Below, piece after piece: positions 22,757 through 31,674 of a stretch of DNA of 33,527 nucleotides; the stretch's first letter is position 1, and every line of letters starts with the position of its first letter. The position numbers were made by a program, and so were the translations under genes. The stretch is from assembly GCA_043806215.1 (NCBI GenBank), contig JAZDHD010000030.1, forward strand, positions 1 through 33,527, given 5' to 3'. The DNA is from JAVHLK01 sp043806215 (lineage in GTDB: Bacteria > Desulfobacterota > Desulfomonilia > Desulfomonilales > Desulfomonilaceae). The notes under the pieces were generated by a model. It saw only the letters and a list, made by a program, of their open reading frames with translations, had not been told where the DNA came from and made no database searches.

Positions 22757-25612
22757 TCAATACCCCTGCTCACTCAGCTCGCTAAGCGTCTCATCAGCAT
22801 CTCGAATAGCTACCGATCTTATCCAATAACGGAGCAGATCAGGTTTGATTATCAGGAGGTAATTCTCATGATAATACCGCAATATTCGGATTGTCCGAAG
22901 ATTCCCGAAATTATCATCATAAATCAGCCTCTTCCAGCTCTGTGACGATTGCTCCTGCAACACCCTTAAGTCTGGGCACTCTCCGAAGCAGAAGGGCTGA
23001 CAAATCAAGCCATCGCCCCAAATTGGCTCTCCAGAACTTAAGTTTCCGTAAACACTTTTCAACATCCGCAAGAACATCTCATTATATTCTGTGATGTCAC
23101 TTTCTTTCGCCTTCTTGACCAGTTTCGACTTTTGACCGAGTCGAACAAACTCCGCCATATAATGCAGAACATCTTCGCATAGTGCTTTTTCCCAGAAGCA
23201 AAGAGAAAGATCATCCGAATTCTCTGGATAGGGTAGTTGCTCAATATCTTGTTTCCGAATCGATGTGGCCCGCAGAACCAAAGCCTCTGTGCTATTGAGA
23301 TTACACATAAACCTGAAAAGATCCAAGTTGTCGCGGAGATCAGAGTAAAGCTTTCGTAGTTCTCCTGAATCCTCTTTAGGCGCGTGAATACCAACAATAC
23401 TTCCAGGATATGCGAGATCTTCGTCCTCAATGAAATCCATTTGTAGCGCTATATTCTTCTTGATTACGATCAATGGCGGCTGGTAATGTTCTTTACTTCC
23501 TGACGATCTAAACAATTGGTGGCTCACCGTACCAAGCAGTTTCTTGTCTATCCCGGAATTCAGTAAAGCCTTCGCGGGAAGAAAACGTTTGCCTGTGAAC
23601 CAAGGTCTTTCGGTTCGTACGACTCCCGGTCCTCCGGCCTTAAATCCTTCTTCATGAATCCATCCTTTGGCATCCAGATGCTGCCGTAATGTTCGAAACT
23701 CGCTGAAGCGTTGGACCAAATTCACCAACCGTCCGCCCCCCAAGAGGTGTGCACGCCAAATGCGAATATCCCCCCCGATTGCCCGATCTTGCGAAACCCG
23801 ATGCCGGTCGTAATGGTCCAGCTCAAAACAAATATGCTCTTTCACACTCACGGTTCTTCGAAACGTCCAATGCCTGATGGAGTGATCTTCCGGGATGTCT
23901 GTCCGGATTGCCAGAACCGCAACTGTATGGGCGTCTGCTTCATATAGTTTGCGAATCGATGTAAAATCGAAAATAACGTCAATACAATAGATTTGAAAGA
24001 TATGCTTTCGGAACTCTTTGCTCGCATGACCATAAAGAAACGTAGAGGGCTGAATAAGGCAAACTCGTCCGGATGGGCGCAGAAAGCTAGAGGCTTGTTC
24101 CAAGAAAAGATACGCGATTTGTCTATCCGGGCATTTCAAATGGATAGTCCTTTGGTTTCGATCATCAATTTGTTCCGCTGCCGGGGAAAGATTAGATTGA
24201 AATGGCGGATTGCCAATGATGATGTCGAATCTTCTCTTGCGGAAATTGGTCTCATCCGTGTTCTCTTGGAGGCAGACTTCAAAGAAATCACGCCCAATTA
24301 GGTTTTTTCCGTGGAGAGCATCAAATTTCAATTTCGTCCAGATAATATCGGGCTGCAAGGCGTCACAAATCGCGAGCGAAAGACTAAACGCTGTTAAGTC
24401 AACGGCATCTTTGTCTATTTCTATTCCAAAGATACTTGATCTAAGAATTTTCTTCAACGTGGCAACATCCGGTCGTTTCCAGTCATTTCGGCTTCGCCAA
24501 ACATTTATTAGCCGCCGGAAAGCCCCCACAAGGAAAACCCCAGATCCACAAGCCGGATCTAAAATGCGTTCTGTCCCAGTGAGCGTACCGTACGGCATAG
24601 CATGATCCAAGAGTAAAGACGCCAAGAAGGGCGGTGTATAAACAGCCCCTTTACCGCTCTTGACAAATTTCTCATAAAGATGGCTGATAATTTCTACCGG
24701 CAGATGCTCGAAAGAGAATTGTTTCCAGAGGTAGCGTTGTTGACCGAGAGTCTTCGCTTCGACAAGATCAGCAAACTTCTTGAGGACTTTCCCGGTTACT
24801 GTCGGTTTTTCGGCCTCCGCAATCTCAAAAATTTCGCCATTGAACTTTGTTTCCAGTTCAGCCAGTAATTTGTATACTTCTTCAGGTTCACCGCCTTTCA
24901 GAACTTCACGAAAGTTTTTCGCATCTTTGTGAAATCTGCCAAACCAACCATCAGGAAATACTCTACGATCCTCCAAATACTTGATAAGCACAGTCAATAA
25001 CAGTAATCGCCTTAAGACGTGGTTTCTTTCGCCGTCAATCTCTTTATCGGTTTCCACGACAGCTTGGATCAACAAACGGTGTGCCATCTGATGATGCTTG
25101 GCCAGTTCTTTAGTCGAAGGTTCATCCCAGAATGTTCCATTGCTGAGGCGGGCAATCGAGAATCCGGCCAATTCGTCGCTAATTTCCGCTGCGGTTTTGA
25201 ATGCGCTTACATCGAATCTTTCAGCCGGATTGTACTGGCACTCGTGGTCCTCATCCTTCCAGAAGTCGGGACCTCGCGCACACGTCAGAATATCAATTCG
25301 ACCGGGCCAGGCGATATACAGTAAAGGCGCTCTTCCCTGGAGCCAAACCATCTGATGAATACCGGCCATATAGGTTTCATCATGTTTCTCATCAGAATTG
25401 TCGACCACATATGCTGCTACCTGTGAAGACCGTCCATCCGAAAAGCGCCGAAAGAAAACGAAGTCTATGCCCCCCAGTTGCTGGGCTTCCAGTGCAGCCA
25501 TGTGCTCATCAATGCTCAGTTGTGGAATATCGCCATTGACAGGAACCAGACCGGAGGCAGGTGTCCCTTCTTCGTCGAAAAGATGGACAAATTGAAATGG
25601 ATGAGGGACCAT
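22757..25612 (-). CDS. N6-adenine DNA methylase of a restriction-modification system (Eco57I-like)
   Basis: A 951-residue protein. The N-terminal 300 residues include GGIDFVFFRRFSDGRSSQVA at 47-66, a conserved start of many large SAM-dependent methylases. The helical connector and methylase then follow: motif X GAVYTPPFLA at 322-331, motif I DPACGSGVF at 352-360, GIEID at 396-400 and catalytic NPPF at 468-471. The C-terminal 400 residues should hold the target-recognition domain. No clear ExK nuclease core is seen in it, and cleavage is probably done by the next gene, coupled within 3 bases. AAGGA lies 6 bases before the ATG. The gene is AT-rich and codes with AAA/GAA more than its neighbours. 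A type IIG enzyme remains possible. Confidence 0.88.
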   Translation of the reverse strand: MVPHPFQFVHLFDEEGTPASGLVPVNGDIPQLSIDEHMAALEAQQLGGIDFVFFRRFSDGRSSQVAAYVVDNSDEKHDETYMAGIHQMVWLQGRAPLLYIAWPGRIDILTCARGPDFWKDEDHECQYNPAERFDVSAFKTAAEISDELAGFSIARLSNGTFWDEPSTKELAKHHQMAHRLLIQAVVETDKEIDGERNHVLRRLLLLTVLIKYLEDRRVFPDGWFGRFHKDAKNFREVLKGGEPEEVYKLLAELETKFNGEIFEIAEAEKPTVTGKVLKKFADLVEAKTLGQQRYLWKQFSFEHLPVEIISHLYEKFVKSGKGAVYTPPFLASLLLDHAMPYGTLTGTERILDPACGSGVFLVGAFRRLINVWRSRNDWKRPDVATLKKILRSSIFGIEIDKDAVDLTAFSLSLAICDALQPDIIWTKLKFDALHGKNLIGRDFFEVCLQENTDETNFRKRRFDIIIGNPPFQSNLSPAAEQIDDRNQRTIHLKCPDRQIAYLFLEQASSFLRPSGRVCLIQPSTFLYGHASKEFRKHIFQIYCIDVIFDFTSIRKLYEADAHTVAVLAIRTDIPEDHSIRHWTFRRTVSVKEHICFELDHYDRHRVSQDRAIGGDIRIWRAHLLGGGRLVNLVQRFSEFRTLRQHLDAKGWIHEEGFKAGGPGVVRTERPWFTGKRFLPAKALLNSGIDKKLLGTVSHQLFRSSGSKEHYQPPLIVIKKNIALQMDFIEDEDLAYPGSIVGIHAPKEDSGELRKLYSDLRDNLDLFRFMCNLNSTEALVLRATSIRKQDIEQLPYPENSDDLSLCFWEKALCEDVLHYMAEFVRLGQKSKLVKKAKESDITEYNEMFLRMLKSVYGNLSSGEPIWGDGLICQPFCFGECPDLRVLQEQSSQSWKRLIYDDNFGNLRTIRILRYYHENYLLIIKPDLLRYWIRSVAIRDADETLSELSEQGY

Positions 25613-25973
25613 GCGATTCCTTAAATATGATGCAATCGAAGCCTGAAACTCCTATTTGACCATGAAGAGCGCGTTGATCTTATGGCAAGGATTCCCTCTC
25701 CGTCGACAGATCCATATCGCAGGCTCGATCAATTCGTCAATCCATTTTTCGTAATCCATAATCCACGGTCTACTTTGACGAGATCCCCGTGGGCATCCTC
25801 GACGGACGAGATGCCGGGTAATGTTGCGGACGTGTAACCGCGAACTTGGCTCGTGTGGCACGTTAACAGACAACGTATATGTCTCCCCCCGATTCGGGCA
25901 TGTTTCTGAACGAGCTATCCCCCTTGGCTCGTCTCAGCCCCTCCAAAACCCACTTCGCCCCCCGTCCTCAGTG
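25613..25973. other. Gene-free stretch between the methylase gene and the IS1380 remnant
   Basis: It holds no gene I can support. A 35-codon minus-strand frame beginning MDYEKWIDELIEPA (about 25652-25759) has no ribosome site. The promoter of the methylase gene should lie here, and AAGGA before 25612 is its ribosome site. The part nearest the transposase remnant should hold the right end of that IS, but I see no copy of the left-end inverted repeat. Confidence 0.4.
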
Positions 25974-26705
25974 TTAGCCGGAATCGCAAAGGCAAAGCAT
26001 CCTCCTTCGTGCTTCAAAGAGTATCTCGTTCGACGGATGCCCCCTTGCGAGCCGAACGAAGAACCGCCTGCCACGCTTATGTATGCGGCCAGGCAGGTTA
26101 ATCAGCCAAAAACGTACCGCCTTCATACGGCGATTCACCCAGGTCTCCACCAGGGTCGCGTCCATGTCCAAGGTTGCCGGGGTCCGGGGTGATCGACGCT
26201 GCACTTCTGCTGCAAACGAAGCGTTGAGGAGCACCAAGCCCAGGAGAAGGTCCGAGGGCTCAGGAATGAAGGCCTTATGCGGCTGTCGTTGTTTCTCTTG
26301 TTCGGGGTCGTGGAACAGTTCCAAGAACTCACGCAGCGCCGTGGGAGAAGGGAACGTCCGCGTTCGCGGCTTGCGCCGGCTTCTCTTGAGCGCTCGGCGT
26401 TCCGATCCGGTCCAACCGTAATCTTCGATTGCTCTGAACACGCGGCAGAAGCCCTCATCTCCTTCAAGGATCCTCACATCATCGACACAATCTCCTCCCG
26501 CCAAATTCAACACCATCACGGCCATGATCATCTGCTCTTCACTCCAACCCTGATTGCCCATCCGCACCCGCACGTGGTGAGCTATGAGCTGCGGTAGGCC
26601 CATCCGCCGGGCAAACTCCATGAAAAGGGGTAACCCGCCCAGCGCCGTCATCCCCCCGAGCTTTTCTTCAACTTCGTACTGGAAAGGACAATGTGATCGT
26701 GTCAT
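25974..26705 (-). pseudogene. IS1380-type transposase with the catalytic core deleted in frame
   Basis: A 243-residue reading frame. Residues 1-190 match the N-terminal half of IS1380 transposases (GGLPLFMEFARRMGLP, NLAGGDCVDDVRILEGDEG, and ATLDMDATLVET with the first catalytic aspartate D181 or D183). Residues from about 193 (AVRFWLINLPGRI, RFFVRLARGHPSNEILFEARRR) match the extreme C-terminus of the same family. The 200 or more residues between them, with the second aspartate and the glutamate, are missing, so it cannot catalyse transposition. The join near 26130-26145 kept the frame, so a short DNA-binding protein could still be made. Full-length members have about 450-500 residues. Confidence 0.8.
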
Positions 26706-26714
26706 ACTCTGTGT

Positions 26715-26783
26715 ACCTCGTTGGTGAGAGATCTCACTTGCAAAAAGGATTATATCCTATTGATCTCTCAAGAACAACGAGGT
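26715..26783 (-). mobile_element. Left end of the IS1380-type element with inward promoter
   Basis: The outer end reads CCTCGTTGTTCTTGAGAGATC on the minus strand (down from 26782), and 26715-26732 carries its inverted partner ACCTCGTTGGTGAGAGAT. Between the arms, on the minus strand, lie TTGTTC (26772-26777) and a perfect TATAAT (26749-26754) with 17 bases between, directed into the transposase frame. IS1380-family ends usually begin CCTC, from memory. The two arms can also pair as an RNA hairpin, which would hide the leader of incoming transcripts. Confidence 0.6.
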
Positions 26784-26811
26784 TTTTTGCTTTTTTGACC
26801 GTGGATCACGG

Positions 26812-27184
26812 CTGAAATCGGATCCCATAATCCACAGCCCGATTTTCGAGGGGTTCGCAAATCTGGGGCCATAACCCTCATTTTCCGGCGGAAGCGGCTG
26901 CTCTGCGATTAGGATTGCACCATGGCTCGTGTGTCGCGCATCGTCAGATGATGCCGGCGTAACCGATCGAACGCTCCTTGGACTTGTCACCGATTGGGAG
27001 AGGTTCCTGCAGGCAGTGGAAGACGGTCCTATGAAAGAGCTTCGACAGGCAACGTGGACAGGGCGACCCGGGGGCGACGGAGCCTTTGTAACGACCGTTG
27101 AGAGCCCGACGGGCCGGGACCTGACCAAGGGACGACCAGGGAGGCCTCGAAAGCGTCCGGTGTGAAAAACAGTGTTGTGGCCCC
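26812..27184 (+). mobile_element. Element B, copy 2: internally deleted REP-associated transposase gene
   Basis: It matches 20334-20709 along its whole length, in the same orientation. MARVSRIVR (ATG at 26922) ends at TGA after nine codons, as in copy 1. The C-terminal part is open here from GVTDRTLLGLVTDWERF to the stop at 27165 and contains the family pattern TGRPGGDGAFVTTVE and GRPGRPRKRPV. The catalytic middle is missing exactly as in copy 1. It lies 25 bases left of element A copy 2. Confidence 0.78.
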
Positions 27185-27209
27185 GAAGAGTTCCGCGAGA
27201 GTTCCGGGT

Positions 27210-27404
27210 ACACCATAGCTAAATGCCTTCCCCCTTCTTCTTGGGTCTGCGTTTTCATCTTCCAGCTACCGGCCAATCATCTTCTCGAGACGGGCTATGA
27301 ACCCATTGCGGCCAAGCGGTCTGCCGGTTCGCTCTGCAATCCGAACGTAGCGGCCTCCGGCGCTGTCTTTTCTTCTTCCTCGCATGGATAATCAGGTATG
27401 GTGT
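27210..27404 (-). mobile_element. Element A, copy 2: short TIR element with RAYT 3' end
   Basis: It is bounded by ACACCATAGCTAAAT (from 27210) and AATCAGGTATGGTGT (to 27404). The minus strand reads RYVRIAERTGRPLGRNGFIAR and continues LEKMIGR then TAG, as in copy 1. The TAG sits at the same codon in both copies, while the segments just outside this part differ by frameshifts. It has the same orientation as the copy at 17932-18129. Confidence 0.75.
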
Positions 27405-27559
27405 CCCCCCTGGAATTTTCGGAATTTTCTCCATGGAGGGGGAACATCCTGTCGGGGGAATTCAAGGACCGGCGACCCATCACATCACTCCCGCGAAAAT
27501 GAGGTGGTGGATTGTGGGTGATCACGACAGCGTAGCGCGCGGACCGAGAATGTGCCATA

Positions 27560-27860
27560 GTCAGATACCTCCGGCAAAGCCGGAGGCTTGAATTCGGGAA
27601 CCGCTCAAAGCGGTTGACGCCAGGGCAGCTTTTTTGCTGTGCCCGCAGCATCTGCTGACTCCCTGAAGAGCGGCCCTCTTTTCGCTGGCTTCGGCCATCG
27701 ATTTAACGTTACTCCGGGACGTGCCGGGACTGCCGTTTGATCCTTGGAATCTATCCATGTGGTCTCCGTGGCTTCAGGACCCCCTGGGCTTCCCCACGGG
27801 AACGAATACTCCCGGAAATGTCAAACTCTGTGGGTCCACCGGCAGAGCCGGGGGTTTACC
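27560..27860. mobile_element. Possible palindrome-ended (IS200/IS605- or PATE-like) remnant
   Basis: Hairpins lie near both ends: CCTCCGGCAAAGCCGGAGG at 27568-27586 and, imperfect, CCACCGGCAGAGCCGGGG at 27836-27853. Both have the core CCGGCnnnGCCGG. A third hairpin, AACCGCTCAAAGCGGTT, is at 27599-27615. Subterminal hairpins and a short gene-free interior fit a non-autonomous IS200/IS605-type element, but I see no transposase motif, and the minus-strand frames there are weak. The rest of 27405-27969 is featureless apart from an AT-rich patch at about 27858-27900. Confidence 0.3.
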
Positions 27861-27969
27861 TATTTTAACTTATTAAACTACGTACCTAGGGGATATGTCT
27901 GAATGAGGCTAACCTGCCATTATATTGGGTGGTTATCACATACTGATCAGCGTAACTAGGAAACTGAGG

Positions 27970-29436
27970 CTAGAAATAGAGCGATGCCTTGTTCCAGATG
28001 GTAACAAGACGCTGAGACACTATTCCCCAGAGATTCGTCTCTTCGGTGTCAATCTTCCCTATTCCCTTCATCCCGACCTTTCCTAAGCCTTCGGCGCCGG
28101 GGAACGGCGCCCGCACCCTGTAGGTATTGCCCAGCCGGTCGTGCGCCTCCGCAGCCGGTGCGACTTCCGCAACCTTGAGACGGCGGGTTTCGAGAGGATC
28201 GTTATTCAAGAAGAGCCTGAGAGGTTGGCCGACCGTCACATGAGCGATGCGCTCCTCGGGAACATATACTTCCACCCACAAGTCTTCGGGAACCGCGAGT
28301 TCACAGAAGGCCTCCCCCGCCTTCAACTTCTTTCCCTTGAGGCTCTCCACCTGTTTGGTGGTCACTATTCCCGACACCGGCGAGACAATGTCCAGAAACT
28401 GGCGTTGCCACTTGGCGTAGTTAAGATCCAGCCACGCGTTCTTTCTCTTGAGTTCCGCGAGCCTGCTTTCCGCAAGCTTTGCAGGATCTTCATCGGACGA
28501 GTTGCGGAGAAGCAGGAGTTGTTCCGTCAACACATTGAACTCGGTCTCGGCGTTCAGGATCTTGTAATCTAGATCCTTGGGATCGAGGGTCGCGAGAACC
28601 GTGCCTTTGTCTACCTTTTCTCCTTCCTTGACATTAATCTTGTCAATAAGACCGTCGACCCTGCAGTACGCCACATAGAGATCTTTGGGAACGATCCTCG
28701 CCTCCCCCCCGACGGTGGCCGATACGGGAAGAAAGAAGAGGAGAAAAATGCCCAGGGCGGTGATAACCGCGCCAATGGCCGCATACTTGGCGATGCGCGG
28801 ATTCCGCAAACCGCGTTTGGCCTCGCCTGAGATCAGCAGTCTGGTGGAAGGCTTCTGATCCGCTATCCATGCCTTGGTCAACGCGGCGCCGAAGAGCGAA
28901 CCCAACTTCAGTATGTTGGAGATGGCTTCCGGGTTGATTGCCGTGCCGGGGAAGAACTCCACGATCAGGTGTCCGACGGTGACCGCATCGCCGGTAAGGG
29001 GAACCACAAGCACGTAATCGCTTCCGGAAGATCCCATGTACTTCCTGAGCGCCTCCATCACGGTCTCCGGCAAGGTCGTGTCGCCGCCGTCCGCCGGCAC
29101 CGCCTTCGCCGGCAGGAACAATCCCTGGTTCAGCCCTTTGAGCCCGGCACCCAGGCTCGTCATATCATCGAAGAATTTCGCCCGCTTATCCAGCTGTGGT
29201 TGGTCGTTTACTGCAACGGGTCTCGAACGGCCGCCCAGGTGCACGATCAGGGAACAGCGGTCAAACGGCAGCAGAGTCCGCAGGTCATTGGTGAGCAGAT
29301 AATAGAGGCTGTCGAGGGTCGGCGAATCAAGAGACCTCCGGACCAGTTCCAGTGCCTTCTCAATAGCCCATTGCGGTCGGCCGGGTTGCCGGGCCGGTTC
29401 CGGTTGATTCACCTCGCGGTATTGTATGACGCTCAT
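27970..29436 (-). CDS. HlyD-family membrane fusion protein with N-terminal GAF-like domain
   Basis: A 488-residue protein. Residues 25-190 look like a cytoplasmic GAF-type sensor (LLPFDRCSLIVHLGG and DYVLVVPLTGDAVTVGHLIVEFFP). One membrane segment at about 217-239 follows. The periplasmic part is a HlyD/biotinyl-lipoyl adaptor (YCRVDGLIDKINVKEGEKVDKGTVLATLD, then VSPVSGIVTTKQVESLKGK and LWVEVYVPEERI). A GAF domain on an adaptor is unusual and suggests that export is gated by a cytoplasmic ligand. It is 33 bases downstream of the PqqD-M50-HlyD gene with AAGG before its ATG, and probably forms one export complex with it and the TolC-like protein. Confidence 0.85.
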   Translation of the reverse strand: MSVIQYREVNQPEPARQPGRPQWAIEKALELVRRSLDSPTLDSLYYLLTNDLRTLLPFDRCSLIVHLGGRSRPVAVNDQPQLDKRAKFFDDMTSLGAGLKGLNQGLFLPAKAVPADGGDTTLPETVMEALRKYMGSSGSDYVLVVPLTGDAVTVGHLIVEFFPGTAINPEAISNILKLGSLFGAALTKAWIADQKPSTRLLISGEAKRGLRNPRIAKYAAIGAVITALGIFLLFFLPVSATVGGEARIVPKDLYVAYCRVDGLIDKINVKEGEKVDKGTVLATLDPKDLDYKILNAETEFNVLTEQLLLLRNSSDEDPAKLAESRLAELKRKNAWLDLNYAKWQRQFLDIVSPVSGIVTTKQVESLKGKKLKAGEAFCELAVPEDLWVEVYVPEERIAHVTVGQPLRLFLNNDPLETRRLKVAEVAPAAEAHDRLGNTYRVRAPFPGAEGLGKVGMKGIGKIDTEETNLWGIVSQRLVTIWNKASLYF

Positions 29437-29469
29437 AGACGGTTTACCTTGCCGGAATTGCGTGCCCGG

Positions 29470-31578
29470 CTAGAAGAGAGACTCCCGGTTCAGAGTCCGG
29501 ATCGTGGAATCCACCCATCCGGCGAACAGACTCCTTGGACGTGAATGAACCGCCAACTCGCCGGTGATTCCCAACGGGACTTGCCGACAGTCCTTGCCGA
29601 TGTCCACGGAACAAACGTACATGGGATTGAGCGGCTCGTCCTTGGCTCCCTCTCTGGCGGCCTCCACGGCCACATCGCCGCCGACCCGGCTGGAGAAGGG
29701 CAATCCTTTCATGTCCATTTCGCTGTACGGCCTCACATGATCGATCTTGCCTCTCAGCAGCGAGCCTGTACGGACGGGCAGCCAAACCTCGACATCCTCG
29801 CCCACGCCGATCTTGCCGACATCTTCCTCAGGAATCAGCCCGTAGACCACAAGGCGCTCAGGGCATTGCAGTTCACCGACCACGGCGCCTTCACCGGGCA
29901 TGAACCCTTCCTGGACGTGATGGTCGAGATAGGTGACCACCCCGTCGAAGGGGGCCGTAACACCGCTCTTCGCGACGGCGAGGTCGCGTTTGAGGAACGC
30001 GATCTCTTGTTCTATTCCGTGGAGTTTGTGTTCCGCTCCCTGAACCCTTGCCCGGTTCTTTTCATCCAACCGGAGAAGCTCGATTTCCTGTTCCGCAATC
30101 TGCCGGTCGTTCTCCCGCTTCATGACCGCCAACTCCAGAGCGTTCGTGTCCAGCACCATGAGAACATCCCCTTTCCGCACCGGGGAACCCTTCCGGATGT
30201 ATGATTCCCGGATCGACGTGTAGAGCGGAAGCGTGATTTTCTGTACGCAAGCACTCGCCGTGTAGCACGAATACAGGGAATTGGCCGAAAGGGGCATCAC
30301 AAGAAACGCCGCGACCGCGACGGCACAGAGCAACAGAACCCCTACCCCCGCGAGTCTCGGGTGCATCTCGTTCCGGAGCGAGAACATGTCCCTCACGCCT
30401 TTGACAATGGGCCGTACAACGAACAAAACAAATGCAAGAATCGCGAGAAGAATCCCGAGGGTCTTATCGAAACGGAAGTATACCCCGGCTATGATGCCGA
30501 CGTAGAGGAAAATGCGGTAGACAAACTGGCCCACGCCCTGAAGCCCGAAGATGGTCCGTTCACGTCGGGTCCTTGCGGGACTTGCGAACCGGGCTATTCC
30601 CATGGCCTTGTTCCAAACGAGGTATTTTACGTAGTTCCTTGATTTGAGCATGAGATTGGGAATTCTCAATGCATCGGACAAAGCGAAATACCCGTCAAAC
30701 CGGATGAGCGGGTTCCCGTTGAACAAGATGGTGGAAATCGATGCAACGGCAACCTGATAAAAGGCCAAGGAATTCACTATGCCGGGCTTGGTGAAGTACC
30801 AGACGTATGTCGCGAGGACGGCAAGGACCAGTTCCGCGAAGATTCCTGCCAGCGCAATGGCGATACGTTGTCGGCGGTCCCCAAGCTTCCACGCATCCGT
30901 GGTATTGCAGAAAAGACAGGGAAAAAAGATCAGGAACGCAACCCCCATCTGGGGGACTCGGATGCCGCAGATCTTGGCTACATACGCGTGGGCAAATTCA
31001 TGGATCAGCTTGGTAAATGCAATGGCGATCCACAGATAGAGGAGATTCTCCAGATTGAAGAAGAACGTATACTGATGCGTGAGCCTGGGCAAACCGTCGA
31101 TCAGTAGATACACCGCCCCTACGGTTGCGAAGGCCAGCAGGACCGCGTTCACCCTGTTGTAGAGCAACTTGAATATCGGGAGCGTTTTCTCGAGAAACCG
31201 GTCGGGGTTTACGAGCGGGATGAATGCGAAAAAAACGGTAGTGAATCTCTGCGCCTTCTTTGCCTGCTTATACTGATCCCTCAACTTGCTCTGCAAATCG
31301 GCCGTCTCGAAGACGCTCCCTAAGAGCAGCCCCATCTTGGATGCTCTTTCCAGGATCGTCTTGACATCATTCTCCTTGTAGTGGAAGCCCGCTCCATTGA
31401 GTCTTTCGATGGTCTCCGGAACGGTGCACGTCCCATCCAGGGCCTTGAGGAATCTGAATTCGTACTGGGACAGACGGAAGAACCTGTCCGTCACCGGATC
31501 CTTCAGGATGACCGTGTTCTCGTTCCCGCCTTCGTGAAACGATGAAACGTGCAGATCCGGTCTCAGTTTCAGGGACAT
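29470..31578 (-). CDS. PqqD-like / M50 membrane metalloprotease / HlyD adaptor fusion
   Basis: A 702-residue fusion. Residues 1-88 resemble a PqqD-type peptide-binding domain (DRFFRLSQYEFRFLKALDG). Membrane segments from about 112 carry the M50/site-2-protease zinc motif HEFAH at 193-197 and the second motif NPLIRFDGY at 289-297 with D295 as third ligand. After further membrane segments (to about 420) comes a periplasmic HlyD adaptor with IRKGSPVRKGDVLMVLD, a coiled coil (REND..IAEQEIELLRLDEKNR) and the lipoyl half ATAPFDG-like VTAPFDGVVTYLD. The start at 31578 has GGAGG 7 bases upstream. It suggests a machine that binds a peptide, cleaves it in the membrane and hands it to a periplasmic channel. 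The substrate is unknown. Confidence 0.88.
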   Translation of the reverse strand: MSLKLRPDLHVSSFHEGGNENTVILKDPVTDRFFRLSQYEFRFLKALDGTCTVPETIERLNGAGFHYKENDVKTILERASKMGLLLGSVFETADLQSKLRDQYKQAKKAQRFTTVFFAFIPLVNPDRFLEKTLPIFKLLYNRVNAVLLAFATVGAVYLLIDGLPRLTHQYTFFFNLENLLYLWIAIAFTKLIHEFAHAYVAKICGIRVPQMGVAFLIFFPCLFCNTTDAWKLGDRRQRIAIALAGIFAELVLAVLATYVWYFTKPGIVNSLAFYQVAVASISTILFNGNPLIRFDGYFALSDALRIPNLMLKSRNYVKYLVWNKAMGIARFASPARTRRERTIFGLQGVGQFVYRIFLYVGIIAGVYFRFDKTLGILLAILAFVLFVVRPIVKGVRDMFSLRNEMHPRLAGVGVLLLCAVAVAAFLVMPLSANSLYSCYTASACVQKITLPLYTSIRESYIRKGSPVRKGDVLMVLDTNALELAVMKRENDRQIAEQEIELLRLDEKNRARVQGAEHKLHGIEQEIAFLKRDLAVAKSGVTAPFDGVVTYLDHHVQEGFMPGEGAVVGELQCPERLVVYGLIPEEDVGKIGVGEDVEVWLPVRTGSLLRGKIDHVRPYSEMDMKGLPFSSRVGGDVAVEAAREGAKDEPLNPMYVCSVDIGKDCRQVPLGITGELAVHSRPRSLFAGWVDSTIRTLNRESLF

Positions 31579-31674
31579 GCTCCTCCCTCCGGCGTACCGC
31601 GTCTTGGCAATCGAATTATACCATGCTCACGACGGCCTGCCCAGGGCAGCCGTGGGGGGGTCAGCTTCGGCTTC

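Noticed and set aside
25652..25759. 35-codon frame starting MDYEKWIDELIEPA
   Set aside because: It has no ribosome site, and no family is recognised. The similarity to a real small protein is only an impression.
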